From Fabrea salina (taxonomy: Eukaryota > Ciliophora > Heterotrichea > Heterotrichida > Fabreidae): a stretch of 64,000 nt of DNA. Both the position numbers and the translations under genes were made by a program. The notes below the pieces were generated by a model, which ran no database searches, was not told the DNA's origin, and saw only the letters and a list, made by a program, of their open reading frames with translations. How positions within the stretch are numbered: the first letter of the stretch is position 1; every line of letters starts with the position of its first letter. The stretch lies in assembly GCA_022984795.1 (NCBI GenBank), contig JALIHJ010000017.1:186001-250000 (forward strand), given 5' to 3'. Shown here piece by piece: positions 8,701 to 18,179 of the stretch.

Positions 8701-11700
8701 TCTTTACGGGGGAGTCGTCAAACTCAAGTTTGCACATATGCGGAAACATGCACCGCGACTTAGAAGGCAGGTAACTTCTGCAGGTAGTGTAGAAGTTTTC
8801 TATGTAGTCGGACATGATTACGTAGAAGTGCTTAAGTTCTTCGGGATTCAAAGCGTTGAGTGACGCCTGTATCCTTGCAGCTGAGTCAGTGTCTTTTATG
8901 AATTCTTTCAAAAACTTAACTATGGGTTCGTTGTACTGGTAGTTCTGGCAAGTCTTGTAAATGATTTCTGTGCACTCAGTGATTACATAAGGAATCAAGA
9001 ACTCTTGTGTGTAAAGCATGTCTTCTTGCTTGCCCTGGAAGCACTTGTAACTATAAGTGTACTTTTGGAACTGAGTTTCTTTCAAAAGCTTTTCCCACTG
9101 GAGCTTGAGTGAAGAAGTCAAAGTCAAATAAGACCCCCTTACTGACCCTAGCTTAAGTACTTTTTTAAGTTCGTCAACTAACTCTTCAGACACTTCTATG
9201 TTGAGTCCTATAAGTATCAACTTTAAAATCACTCTTAAGAAGCCTCCTTCTCTCAGCCAGACTTCTTGGAAGTTCACTGTCTTGCAAAATGGTCTTTCTC
9301 GAAGCAAGTTAAGGTAATCCTGAAAAGTGATCCAAGGCAAGTTAGGGTGCGTGCAAAACAACAAGTTGTTTCTAAAGCCAACGTCCACTATCTGTTTTAA
9401 GATGCAGCAAAACAAGTTATTGTTTATTTCTTGGTTCTCTAAGTTGTACTGGGGATCAAATAAGTCTTCCAAAACAGCAATGAAGTCTAGAAATACTTCT
9501 CTTTTAGTGAACCCTTCTGAGTCGATTATGCTCAACAAGTCGTTGTAGAACTTAAGTGCTTCATTAAACCCTTTGTGCGACCTTATGAGCGAAATCAAGA
9601 AGATTCTGAGTTTGTTGTAGTTCTTAAACAAGTCAGTTTTAGAAAACACCAAAAGACCAAAGGAGTTGAGTTGGATGTCTACTAACTCGCTGATTCCATA
9701 AAGTCCCACTACCCAGTTGGGAAAGTTGTCCCTGTAAACCAAAACTGAGTACAGTTCTTCTGAGTGTTTGCACTTTTCTGAAAGCACTTCTAGTACTTTG
9801 GAAGCTGACTTGTTTTTAGGAATCCTTTTGGTTATTAAGTTCACAAAGTCTTCATAAGTCTTTTTGGCTTCTCCGAAGTACTGAGTTTTTTGAAGCACTA
9901 TGTCTAGAATGGTTTCAACAGTTACAGGAAATATTTCTTCACCTAGGTTTCTGTCGAGTTCACTAAATATTTTTTGGGCTTGGAGCTTTTTTCTGGAGGT
10001 TTCTAGTGAGAAGTCAACAGACGATCTAGAAGTTCTTGAACTAAGGGGCACTTCCTCTTCAGGTGCCAGAATCAGCACTACTTGGTTCTGAATTTGGGGG
10101 TCTTTTTTGCGTTCTTTAAGGATGTGCTGCATGATCACTCTAAGTTTCTCAGATTCCAAAGAAGCTTTTTTCTCGTAAACAAGGCAAAGCACTTCAGATA
10201 AGATTTCGCTTTTATCTTTGAGCAAAAGAACTAGCAAGTTAAGCACAGCTTTTTCGTCCTTAAAAGTGTCTTCGCTTGGCTTTAGAAAAGAGCCTTCTAG
10301 AATTCTGTAAAAACTTTCTTTCTTAGTTTTCGAGTCAGACACTTCGACTCCTTTCAAAAACATGTAAAGCATAGGTAAGTCGTTTCTGTACAGAATTCTT
10401 GGCACGTAAACTTCCAGAACCTCCAAAAAGTCCTTTTCTAAGTCTAGTGGAACTTTTTTCCAAATCTTTTCGCTTAAAACTAGTGAGTGAAAAACCTTTT
10501 TTTGTAGAGAGTAGTCCCATTCCACTGCGTCGATGATTCCTCTGACTACATTCAGCAAACTCAGAGTAGGCACTCCAAACACCTTTGAAATGTGGATTTC
10601 CAGTATCTCGAAAAAGTCCTTTTCAGCTATTCTTTCAATTGCTTCTGTGTTGCACAGCCATTTAATGCACTCTAAAATAACCATGTCTTGGTTCTTCATA
10701 GTGGGCAAAAACATCTTGAGTCCACCAATGGCCGAAATAGCTTGTACAACGTTGACTCCGTTGATTCTTTCAGTGCTTTCTTCGACAGTAAAGTCAGTAA
10801 GGCTAGTGATTGGGAACTGGTAGTTGGTGTTCCACTCTAAAAAGACTCCTTTAGAAATCTCAGCAGTGCTGTTGAAGTCTCTTTTAGTAAAAGACGACTC
10901 AGCTTTGTCTGAAAAAGAAAAGTCAAATTCAGGAGGGATATGGAAGATCTGGGCAAAGTGGTACTCTTGGTAAGACAAGTTAGACAGGTAAAACTTGTGG
11001 ACTTTGCCTTTGAAAGGCAGCTTGAGTTTAAAGTCGTTAGCTAAGGTTAAAATGCTCATCCTTTCTTTAGGAATGCATAAGGACCCTTCAGTGACTTTTA
11101 GTTTCAGTTTGAACCCGTTCAAGAAAAGGTATATTTCTTCTTTTTGCTTCATAAGTTTCTTTTTGTACCGCATAGTCATTCCTACTAAGTTCCACTCTTC
11201 AAGGTCTATTTTGCCTTGGGTTTCAGCAAAGTACTTAGTTTTAGCACCTCTGTACTTAAGTGCAAGTTTGCCTCTAGCAATCATAAGACGCAAGTAGTGG
11301 CCAGTGAGGTTAGAAAACTCCACAAGCACTTGTTGACGAGTAACTAGTGGGTAAAACCACATGAAGAAACTAAATTCTTTTTTAGGAAGCAGTTCTGAAC
11401 TAAGTCTGAGGAAACTGTTTTCTTTCCGGAAACAGAAGTAAGACGTAGGGTGGCTGTGACTTACTTCTATGTTTTTTTCAAGTCCCACGTCTGCCGAGAA
11501 CCTAATTCGCATGCAGTACTCTATTGCGTTCAACAAAGTAGGCAGTAAAAAAGACCTACTTTCAGACAAACTAAGGAGTTTTCTGAGTTCTTGAGGCGAG
11601 ATGTGGTGAGGAATTGACAAAGACAGCACGTCTTGAATGAACCTTTCTAGTTCCTCCGAAAAGTTGCCTTCCAAAGCTCTAAGTAGAACTTCGATTGCCC

Positions 11701-13966
11701 CGTTACAAGCAAAATGAGCAGCGTTGACTTCGTCGTCTACAATAGTTACAAGTACACTTCTGAAGTAGTTCAGGTCTTCAGAAAAGCTTTCTTGCAGTAA
11801 AAGTTTGAGCAGCAAAGGAACTACTTCAGGAGTGGTTACTTGTAAAGAACCTTCTAAGTGCTTGGTTCCGCATAGAATAAACATTAAGTTTTCAATAGAG
11901 TCTCTGTGGACAAACTGGGGACTCTGCAGCTTTTTAGCAACTTGGAAAAAGTCTATGTTCTTTGAAAGGTAGTTTTTGCAAAAAGGGTTTTGTTCAACTA
12001 AAAACCGCATGTTTTCAAAAACAATCCCCCAAATGCTAGGCCCAGCAACTAGTTTGTCAGTGAGGTACTCAAGTGCTTTAGCTTCTACTACAAAGTACCT
12101 TTGAACCTGCTGTTTTTTATTAGAGCGAAAAAGGGTTTCTTGCATAACGTTACACAAAACTGCTGCAGTCTTAGTGTTGGGGATTGTTCTTAGTTTTTGA
12201 GTAAACACTTTGAAAGGTTCTGGGTCGTCGAAGTTACTTAGAACAGCTGAAATGCTGCTTGTACAGAAGTCTATTAAGTTCTCGTCTTGTAGAAACTGTT
12301 CGTTCAAAAGCAACTCTACTACTTTGGCTACGTTGGCATGCACAAGTAAGTTTTCGTATACTAAAGCACTGCGCACCATCAAAAACAAGTTTGGAATCTG
12401 TTCAGAGTGGAGTCTTTTTAGTTTAAGGTGGCGTATGAGTTTAAGTAAGTGCTCCAAAAAGCCTTCTTTTATGCAATACTGAATTAAAAGTGGACAGTTT
12501 TCAACCTGTTGGTTGATCCACTTGCTTAATTGCAAGTTGAAGCCTACGTCTTCTTCGTAGAACTGTAGCAAAGAAACCAAGCAATTAGAAATCCACTGAA
12601 TGTCTTGGGGTTCCTGAGTTAAGTAGTTCCAAACACTCAACCAGGTTTCTTTGAGTTTGCTAACTAGTCCAAAGCTGTCTTCTTCGTAAGTCTCAAAAAA
12701 CAAGGGTTCAGTAAACAACAAGTTAATGATCCCTACGTCAATCATGTAAGTGAACTTAGAAGCTTTGGAAGAACTAAGAGTGAGTTGCTTCAAGTAAGAG
12801 TTCAGAAACTGAAGAGTGTAGAGTTGCACCAAAGGAGGTTTGTTTTGGAGAGCTAAAAGCATTTCAGGTTGCTGCAGTAAGTAAAAAGTGAGCACTGGCA
12901 GTCTTTCGTGGTCTGTTCCAAGGGCTACTGAAGCAATATCGAAAAGGACTCTGTAAAAAGACCCCAGTATGGTTTTGTCTTCTTTGTAGTCTTCAGCTAT
13001 CATTTGGTACTCCCAGCTACAAAACAGCATGATGCCTTTGTAAAACAAGTTTTTAATCTTTTCACTGTGTTCCTCTATAAACTCCAACCCCAAGTCCTTG
13101 GAACTAGAACCCAACTTAAGAATTTTGAGTGTTTCCAAGGACTTCCGCAGAGTGATTTTGTAGTAATCAGTATTTTTGGTGTTGACTTTTTCAGAGTACT
13201 TAAATACTGAAATAAACACACAGGGCAAAATCTGTTTAAGTAAAGTTTCTGTTTGTCTGTTTGTTTTTTTCAGAAACTTTTTTACTCCCCAAAGAGCGAA
13301 TAGCTGGAGGTCTGTAGGAAGCATTGGGCAGTTCTTTCTGTTTGTGAAGTTAAGTGGAATGCTCATAAAAGGAACCGAAGCCCATTTCACAAAGTTTTCT
13401 TGGGTGTTCATAGCTTCAATGAGCTCCAGGTACTTTTCCATAAAAGGGAACTGGAGTCTTTTGTTGAGTTCATAAATAACTAAACTAAACAAAGTCTGTT
13501 GTACCAAAAAGGCCAGTCTCAGCACTTGTTCTTGGTGAGCGACTCTTTCTGCAGTGAGTCTGTTGAAAAAAGAACTGATGTAATCGCCCATTAAAGACTC
13601 AAAAGAACTGTCTAGTTTTTGGGAGTTCTGAGAAGAAATGCAGTACTGGAACAAAGAAAGGTCTACTACCAAAGACTCCAAAGCTGACTTGCAGTACTCA
13701 GCAAACTCAAAAGAATTCTTCAAGTCAGAGCTAGCAAAGGCCAGTTTTTCTTTAATGTGGGACTGAAGTGCTGACCAAAAGCGCTTGGGGAAATCGCACG
13801 AGTCCAGCTCCATCTGAGAAAGTTCTCTTTGGAGGACTTGGATTAAGCTTTCGAAGGACGCTTGGGACTTTGATGCAGTGAAGGATTTCCAAAGAGGGCC
13901 TGACTCTGGGAGCTTTTCTAGCTTGGTTGATTTGTTAACAGAGAACAAACTTTTAGACAATTCCAT
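5717..13966 (-). CDS. Giant BEACH-domain protein (neurobeachin/LRBA/WDFY type)
   Basis: One uninterrupted frame encodes 2749 residues and ends in TAG. Order of domains: armadillo-like alpha-helical repeats (about 1-830); a concanavalin-A-like lectin domain (about 850-1000, with EFSFFMWFYP); more helical repeats; an acidic Ser/Glu linker (near 1950); a PH-BEACH domain (about 1975-2080); the BEACH domain (about 2100-2360, including KKWKEGKMSNFEYLMILNKYSSRSF and YPVFPWVISDY); and C-terminal WD40 repeats (about 2410-2749). BEACH proteins are large scaffolds for vesicle trafficking, lysosome size control and autophagy. The exact subfamily (neurobeachin/LRBA, LYST or WDFY3) cannot be fixed by eye. 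I could find no intron over 8.2 kb. It converges with the Rab-like gene 4 bp away, which may fit a membrane-traffic theme, though proximity means little in so dense a genome. Confidence 0.94.
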   Translation of the reverse strand: MELSKSLFSVNKSTKLEKLPESGPLWKSFTASKSQASFESLIQVLQRELSQMELDSCDFPKRFWSALQSHIKEKLAFASSDLKNSFEFAEYCKSALESLVVDLSLFQYCISSQNSQKLDSSFESLMGDYISSFFNRLTAERVAHQEQVLRLAFLVQQTLFSLVIYELNKRLQFPFMEKYLELIEAMNTQENFVKWASVPFMSIPLNFTNRKNCPMLPTDLQLFALWGVKKFLKKTNRQTETLLKQILPCVFISVFKYSEKVNTKNTDYYKITLRKSLETLKILKLGSSSKDLGLEFIEEHSEKIKNLFYKGIMLFCSWEYQMIAEDYKEDKTILGSFYRVLFDIASVALGTDHERLPVLTFYLLQQPEMLLALQNKPPLVQLYTLQFLNSYLKQLTLSSSKASKFTYMIDVGIINLLFTEPLFFETYEEDSFGLVSKLKETWLSVWNYLTQEPQDIQWISNCLVSLLQFYEEDVGFNLQLSKWINQQVENCPLLIQYCIKEGFLEHLLKLIRHLKLKRLHSEQIPNLFLMVRSALVYENLLVHANVAKVVELLLNEQFLQDENLIDFCTSSISAVLSNFDDPEPFKVFTQKLRTIPNTKTAAVLCNVMQETLFRSNKKQQVQRYFVVEAKALEYLTDKLVAGPSIWGIVFENMRFLVEQNPFCKNYLSKNIDFFQVAKKLQSPQFVHRDSIENLMFILCGTKHLEGSLQVTTPEVVPLLLKLLLQESFSEDLNYFRSVLVTIVDDEVNAAHFACNGAIEVLLRALEGNFSEELERFIQDVLSLSIPHHISPQELRKLLSLSESRSFLLPTLLNAIEYCMRIRFSADVGLEKNIEVSHSHPTSYFCFRKENSFLRLSSELLPKKEFSFFMWFYPLVTRQQVLVEFSNLTGHYLRLMIARGKLALKYRGAKTKYFAETQGKIDLEEWNLVGMTMRYKKKLMKQKEEIYLFLNGFKLKLKVTEGSLCIPKERMSILTLANDFKLKLPFKGKVHKFYLSNLSYQEYHFAQIFHIPPEFDFSFSDKAESSFTKRDFNSTAEISKGVFLEWNTNYQFPITSLTDFTVEESTERINGVNVVQAISAIGGLKMFLPTMKNQDMVILECIKWLCNTEAIERIAEKDFFEILEIHISKVFGVPTLSLLNVVRGIIDAVEWDYSLQKKVFHSLVLSEKIWKKVPLDLEKDFLEVLEVYVPRILYRNDLPMLYMFLKGVEVSDSKTKKESFYRILEGSFLKPSEDTFKDEKAVLNLLVLLLKDKSEILSEVLCLVYEKKASLESEKLRVIMQHILKERKKDPQIQNQVVLILAPEEEVPLSSRTSRSSVDFSLETSRKKLQAQKIFSELDRNLGEEIFPVTVETILDIVLQKTQYFGEAKKTYEDFVNLITKRIPKNKSASKVLEVLSEKCKHSEELYSVLVYRDNFPNWVVGLYGISELVDIQLNSFGLLVFSKTDLFKNYNKLRIFLISLIRSHKGFNEALKFYNDLLSIIDSEGFTKREVFLDFIAVLEDLFDPQYNLENQEINNNLFCCILKQIVDVGFRNNLLFCTHPNLPWITFQDYLNLLRERPFCKTVNFQEVWLREGGFLRVILKLILIGLNIEVSEELVDELKKVLKLGSVRGSYLTLTSSLKLQWEKLLKETQFQKYTYSYKCFQGKQEDMLYTQEFLIPYVITECTEIIYKTCQNYQYNEPIVKFLKEFIKDTDSAARIQASLNALNPEELKHFYVIMSDYIENFYTTCRSYLPSKSRCMFPHMCKLEFDDSPVKRSDEDQENLVPALSDLKSKVRELCGLLNSAVDSEDDSLILKLLAGDTKGDSVTGLWIRKVHLFLMAQTSMKLNFVWEVVRQFSLPAETSLSLSQEFEEFKVQFEDILEQLKLDTQRKDKRELTAQKSYQSFLKHYKNLQTQNEPPKFIKLKNRIDALGRTPYTEAIEKLQGPKSVLSVPPVPSEPLSSAIVHSDYQQEDLLIEEFSSESEEENIEPLIKGMPVMHLLCMDCERIKVECSHFGELIIDDNSVYFCSKGELKPETEEYIGSALPYTGEVKEYKLIFYKDQIKEVFARKFMQQHTALEIFLNKGKSVLLNVFKKHLRDQVLSRMKDWRAFSVVTDLSYKSIRKFTKKWKEGKMSNFEYLMILNKYSSRSFNDITQYPVFPWVISDYQSETLNLKDPSTFRNLVYPIGAQTLEACRECDQKFQMWKEEELEAFHHGSHYSSTGIVSHYLVRLPPFTGQAIALQGGRFDVADRLFLSFKSSWESCVSPSGDVKEMIPEMFYLPEALMNKNHEDLGITQTGKTVNDVELPPWASSSYDFVRKHRQALECSFVSENLSHWIDLVFGYKQRGPLAEKFYNVFYSITYEESVQSILANSSKKDTKAFFEQIAHYGQTPVRLFNSPHPKKAPKKEIEDFFSKIEDPNYEIDSRSLKEFRVKHTNIHCVFATDQTLVAVSSTHKLQIYVWKWKYIDKQVQPHLYDLKVYDLAETVNLNTENWCESQQWKYLSSEPLSRVLEKGPYSYCLFKNKFLVSGLHPDNSCKIHKLDGTLHKSIYHHAGLVICVACTKDLVFTGSLDTSIAAWNLDQIHKGILQPYSTFLGHSAPVKQVSVSHSYQLLASLSNSGSILLHDIRTTECFRKLSSGNILPDQVAFSEFGIVIADKLGVIEVFSVNGDLIRQEKRFSGFEMTCMHFDKSQEKLVIGGDRGFVCTKIFQEEEPFYLETGVTVKDIVASPNEEFLVAPVDSQKVLLIEFLSRAQKETIASYIDFMK

Positions 13967-14016
13967 TTGGTAATTATTAAAGACTCTTATAAACAGGACT
14001 AATTCCTGGTATAAAC
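13967..14016. promoter_or_regulatory. 50-bp divergent intergenic region
   Basis: This spacer separates the start codons of the BEACH gene (minus) and tRNA ligase gene (plus). It is A/T-rich with TAATTATTAAAG near the minus-strand start and GGTATAAAC just before the plus-strand ATG. No other signal is recognisable. Confidence 0.35.
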
Positions 14017-17000
14017 ATGGAATGGCGCAAAAAGGAATCCACAGAGACCCAAGAACTCTGTGTAGTGGATGTTTTCAGATGGGCATACTTGAAAACTATC
14101 TCTGGTGAGGTTAAGTACTACGAAGTGGCTGTCCCTTTTTGTCCTGATTACTTTATCTATGACGTGAAAGCTGATGTTGAGTCTCACAAGCAAGACCAAA
14201 CTTACGCTTTAGACACTTTGTTGCGCACTAACATCAGAAGAGGTTTAAGCATCATAGTTAAGTACGCACCTTTGAACGGAAGAAGGGTTAATCCTGACTT
14301 AGTAATCAAGCACAAAGGCAAAGACTGCGAAATGAAAGAAACTTACTGGGCTAGAAAGGGGTTCCAGAAGTTCTTTGAACTAAGTTTGGGCCACCTGAAA
14401 GAAACCGAACTAACAAGTATTTCTGAAGCAATTCGGAAACAAATTTTTGACCCTTTGGAAAAGTCAATCGAGCACTCAACAGTTGATGTGGTCAAAACCC
14501 AAAAAGCTAACGGAGAGAACGCCCAGATTTCTTACTTTTGGGTTTTGGACGCTTGGATAATAGCTTCAAGGACCTTCAGTATTGTAGCAAGAAGCTTAGA
14601 AGACCTTAAGAACTTTGACGTGCCTAGTTCAGAAGTTGCAGAGCTCATAGCTGAAGAGTGGTTTAGAGTTATATCAGAGTGGCCTGAGTCTAAGTTGAAC
14701 AAATTCAAAAACGAAGTTAAAGGACTTACTCTTATAGGAGACTATACAGGTAACCCTAACTGCCAGCACCTTTTAAGGTACAAAAAGGTGTCAATACAGT
14801 TTTTTGCAGTGGTTGAGAACTCTTCAAGTGAGGTCTGCATGCCTCCATTGGGTGCTTTGACTTTGTTCAAGAAGTACAATCTTGACCACGTTAAGTTTGA
14901 AAAACTAGGAAGTTACTCTGAGTTGCACCAACTTTACTTTGACTTAAGCTGCTTATTCAAAGAAGTTTCTGAAGGGTCTTTAGAAACCACTGGAGAAGGA
15001 GTAGTTTTGTACTTCGTAAAGAATTCTGAGCCCAAAAAAACCTTTGAACTAGAGAACAAGCTGCTGCATACTAACGAGGACTGTTCAAACACTTACTTTA
15101 AAACTGAGTTTTCAAGACAACAAGTAGTTTCTATGTGCAAAGTTAAAACTGTTGAGTACAAGTTACTCAGGAAGATCAGAGACAAGTGCGAACTTATTGC
15201 TAAAGGAAAGAAACAGCACAACCCCTTTGATTCATTTGTTAGGTACAGCAAATCTGTTGTTGAAGAAGCTGGTGTTATCAAACCTCTGTCTTACTACCAC
15301 GACTTAGCCAAAGTAGCTATTCAAGAAGTTAAAAACAACCCTAGACAACTAGAAACCATTAAAAACAACTTTCTGGACTTTGTTAAAGAACTCTCTGCTC
15401 CAAAAACAACTTCACTCTTCAAGCAAGTAGCAGTAATTTGTCCACCAGGCTACTTAACAGACTCAGAAATCAATTACATGTATAGTCAACTGAAATCTAG
15501 ACTCTTAGACTACAATTGGGAAGAAAACAAATACAAACTTGAAAGTGGTTTAGAACTATACGTAGTTAACAACTTGCCTAGAGTCACCTCTAAATTCGAC
15601 AAAAGTTGTTTACTAGTAGTTGCGGGGTACACTGAAACTGGCAAGTCCATTAGTTTAAACAACCTTAAAGAAATGATTCAAAATCGAACCTTGCCTTCCC
15701 ATATAAGTCACTGGCAAAGAGTCCCCAACCTTGAGTCCAAACTCACAAACCAGTTCAATGGAATTTCACAGCTTAAAAGCTTCAAGTGTGTAGAAGAGAA
15801 CTTAGTTGACCTCCAGGACCTTAGCTTGGCTGAAATCATACACAAGATCAAACTCACAGCAGAAGTTTCTGTCCAAGAGCCAACTAACGAAGTGGTGCTT
15901 GTAGTTCCCATGGGCATTCCAGGCATTGGAAAGTCACACATCTGTCCTTGCATAAAAACCATTTCTGAGGACTCTGGCTGGCACTTCAGCTCTATTTCGT
16001 CTGACTTAATCACTGAAGAGGTCATGTCTGAGCATAAATCCACAAACCCTAAACTTGAAAAAAAGCTGCTTTTCCAAAAAAGCTACAAAAAGTCCAAAAA
16101 GCTTTTTGAACAAACTCTAAGCAACCTCTTGGCTCAAAAGCTTGACAAGCACTTAATTTACCTAGACAAAAACCACCCTCCAAATGCTATTTACGGACTA
16201 AGGGAGACCCTAAACAGGTCACTGTGCAAAGAAACAAACCTTAAAATGATAGCTTTAGTTCCAGAGTGCAGAAACTTCATAGAACTAACTTCAAGTTACT
16301 TGGAACTCTCTGAGTCCTTAATTTACCAGTGTATGCTAAGACTTAAAAACAGAGTAAACCACCCCACACTAGACGGGTCGCTTGAAGACAAACTTAAAGT
16401 GTTCCTCATTATACTGAGTTTCTACAAGAACTTTAGTTTTGAGTCTTGCATCAGTTTAGGCTTTTACAGAGTCATTAAGTTTCCTTTCACTGACGAAACA
16501 GTAACTCCCAGTCAAGAGTTTGTAGAACTTCTGCATAGAAACTTAAAAGGAGCAACGAACGTAAAGGCTATAGCTAGGTTCATACAGAAAGACCCCAACA
16601 CTCCAACACCTACTGAGCAACTTCCTTACTTAGCACAAAAGTTAACAGAAGTTATTCCTAAAAATTCAAAAAGCCACAGAAAAAACCCACTTTACTTAGG
16701 AATTGACTTTAAGGACTACTTTGGAACTTCAGTGTTCCCCCTAGTAGTTTCTTGTTTGTACCAGTTAAATCAACTGTTTCCTGAAAACCCTGCAGTGTCA
16801 AACGACCTTTCCCAGCTTACAAACACTTCGCCAAGGGCTTTTTCAGAGTCCTCTATGGTTTCGGAAAAGTGGTCCTTTACCTCAAACCTGCACCTCACCA
16901 CTTTTTATATAGGCAAAAAACTCAGGCCTTACGGGGACTTTCCAGAAGAAATTAGTGTAAACTGTTTTTTGACTCACATTGTTTACGTGCCCGAAAAAAT

Positions 17001-17244
17001 CATGTGTGCCAAGGCAATAGTTAGGGACCAAGGAGTTAAATTAAACACTAAAAACCCACATGTCACCCTTTTGAAAGGAAAGTCTAAGTCTAGGTTCAGC
17101 AACGAAGTGTTAGGAGCTTTAGAAGACCACAGCGGAGTGCACCACTCAGAGTACACAATAAGGGACGAAAGAGTAAGTGTGTTCTCGATGGAACTAAGCC
17201 CTTTTTGGTACTTAAAAGGAGTCACAAAGAAGTACTATGAATAA
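14017..17244 (+). CDS. Trifunctional tRNA ligase (ligase, 5'-kinase, cyclic phosphodiesterase; Trl1/RNL type)
   Basis: This 1075-residue protein has the three-domain plan of fungal Trl1 and plant RNL. The N-terminal adenylyltransferase has ligase motif I KANGE with the nucleotide-accepting Lys at 163, followed by a later motif-IV-like EGVVLYF. The kinase domain has P-loop GIPGIGKS from about 633, with Lys639. The C-terminal 2H phosphoesterase domain has the two expected HxT motifs, HLT at 959 and HVT at 1015. The family heals and seals 2',3'-cyclic phosphate ends after tRNA splicing and, in fungi and plants, unconventional mRNA splicing in the unfolded protein response. All three active-site signatures appear intact, and the length equals plant RNL (about 1100). 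Start codon follows GTATAAAC. The next same-strand gene begins only 4 bp after its stop. Confidence 0.9.
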   Translation: MEWRKKESTETQELCVVDVFRWAYLKTISGEVKYYEVAVPFCPDYFIYDVKADVESHKQDQTYALDTLLRTNIRRGLSIIVKYAPLNGRRVNPDLVIKHKGKDCEMKETYWARKGFQKFFELSLGHLKETELTSISEAIRKQIFDPLEKSIEHSTVDVVKTQKANGENAQISYFWVLDAWIIASRTFSIVARSLEDLKNFDVPSSEVAELIAEEWFRVISEWPESKLNKFKNEVKGLTLIGDYTGNPNCQHLLRYKKVSIQFFAVVENSSSEVCMPPLGALTLFKKYNLDHVKFEKLGSYSELHQLYFDLSCLFKEVSEGSLETTGEGVVLYFVKNSEPKKTFELENKLLHTNEDCSNTYFKTEFSRQQVVSMCKVKTVEYKLLRKIRDKCELIAKGKKQHNPFDSFVRYSKSVVEEAGVIKPLSYYHDLAKVAIQEVKNNPRQLETIKNNFLDFVKELSAPKTTSLFKQVAVICPPGYLTDSEINYMYSQLKSRLLDYNWEENKYKLESGLELYVVNNLPRVTSKFDKSCLLVVAGYTETGKSISLNNLKEMIQNRTLPSHISHWQRVPNLESKLTNQFNGISQLKSFKCVEENLVDLQDLSLAEIIHKIKLTAEVSVQEPTNEVVLVVPMGIPGIGKSHICPCIKTISEDSGWHFSSISSDLITEEVMSEHKSTNPKLEKKLLFQKSYKKSKKLFEQTLSNLLAQKLDKHLIYLDKNHPPNAIYGLRETLNRSLCKETNLKMIALVPECRNFIELTSSYLELSESLIYQCMLRLKNRVNHPTLDGSLEDKLKVFLIILSFYKNFSFESCISLGFYRVIKFPFTDETVTPSQEFVELLHRNLKGATNVKAIARFIQKDPNTPTPTEQLPYLAQKLTEVIPKNSKSHRKNPLYLGIDFKDYFGTSVFPLVVSCLYQLNQLFPENPAVSNDLSQLTNTSPRAFSESSMVSEKWSFTSNLHLTTFYIGKKLRPYGDFPEEISVNCFLTHIVYVPEKIMCAKAIVRDQGVKLNTKNPHVTLLKGKSKSRFSNEVLGALEDHSGVHHSEYTIRDERVSVFSMELSPFWYLKGVTKKYYE

Positions 17245-17248
17245 GTAA

Positions 17249-18166
17249 ATGGAAAAGTCTTCAGTTGAAAGCATAAGGTCTATAATACACGAGCACTTCC
17301 GAAAAGACACCAGAATTATTCATTCACAAGCTAACTCAACTAACAGCTACTCCAACCTCATAGGCTCAATCAACCAAAACTCGAGTTTTGAGTCTCAAGA
17401 AGACGAAGCTGCCATTTGCTTTTTTTCAACTATAAACAACTTTTACCTAGTGACTCTGCGTCAGACTTTCAGTATTTTGCAGGACTATAACCTGCCTTTG
17501 CCTTCCGACTCCTTGATTAGCTTTGACCCCTGCAAAAACCAAACATTTGAAATCTTTTTAGATAGTTTAGACAGAAAGGTAACAAAGCACTTAAAGTTGG
17601 GCTTTTTAAAAGTCTATACTTTCTCTGAGTGGATTCTAAGAGAACACTACAACTGGGGAATTCTGAAACTGTCCAACGCAGTGTTTAAGCACAAGTATTG
17701 GGGATTCAAGTCTATTGAAGTGTACTCAACCACCAAACACAGAAACTTAAACCTTTTTAAACAAAAACTCTGTTTGCTTAGAACCAGAGTAGCCACTTCA
17801 AAGGCTTTTAAAGTTAAAAAGGCTTTTAAAGTTTGGGTTAACTACTCAAAAGAAGCCCAAAACTCCTCTAAAGCAAAAATAAGACTTCAGCTGAGCAACT
17901 TCAAGAACTACCAAAGGTGCTTAGTATTCAACTTAAACAACATCTTTGAAAACCTCAAAGTACTCCGACTAGAGAAGTCCTGGACTAAATGGAGTACCTA
18001 CTCCAAGGAGCTTACACTTCAGATCCAAAAAGACCAATATAACTACTTAGAAGCCTTAAAAAGCACACCAGTTGAACAGGAAAACTCAGCCCAAGAAAAG
18101 GAATTTATATACGAAGCACTGCGTCAACTATCGATTGAAGCCCTAAACGGGTACATCAACCTCTGA
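17249..18166 (+). CDS. Sfi1-like centrin-binding repeat protein (tentative)
   Basis: This 305-residue basic protein ends in TGA, direct evidence that UGA is a stop here. From about residue 125 it is a continuous amphipathic helix with spaced aromatic motifs such as FKVWVNYSK and WTKWSTYSK, about 60 residues apart, and similar weaker ones (HYNWGILK, YWGFKS). These resemble Sfi1 repeats, which bind centrin along a rod at basal bodies or contractile fibres. Heterotrichs have centrin-based contractile fibres, so such a role is plausible but inferred. Residues 1-120 show no recognisable domain. The ATG lies 4 bp after the stop of the tRNA ligase gene on the same strand, so its promoter must lie in that gene's coding sequence. 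Confidence 0.7.
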   Translation: MEKSSVESIRSIIHEHFRKDTRIIHSQANSTNSYSNLIGSINQNSSFESQEDEAAICFFSTINNFYLVTLRQTFSILQDYNLPLPSDSLISFDPCKNQTFEIFLDSLDRKVTKHLKLGFLKVYTFSEWILREHYNWGILKLSNAVFKHKYWGFKSIEVYSTTKHRNLNLFKQKLCLLRTRVATSKAFKVKKAFKVWVNYSKEAQNSSKAKIRLQLSNFKNYQRCLVFNLNNIFENLKVLRLEKSWTKWSTYSKELTLQIQKDQYNYLEALKSTPVEQENSAQEKEFIYEALRQLSIEALNGYINL

Positions 18167-18179
18167 ATTATAACTAAAT

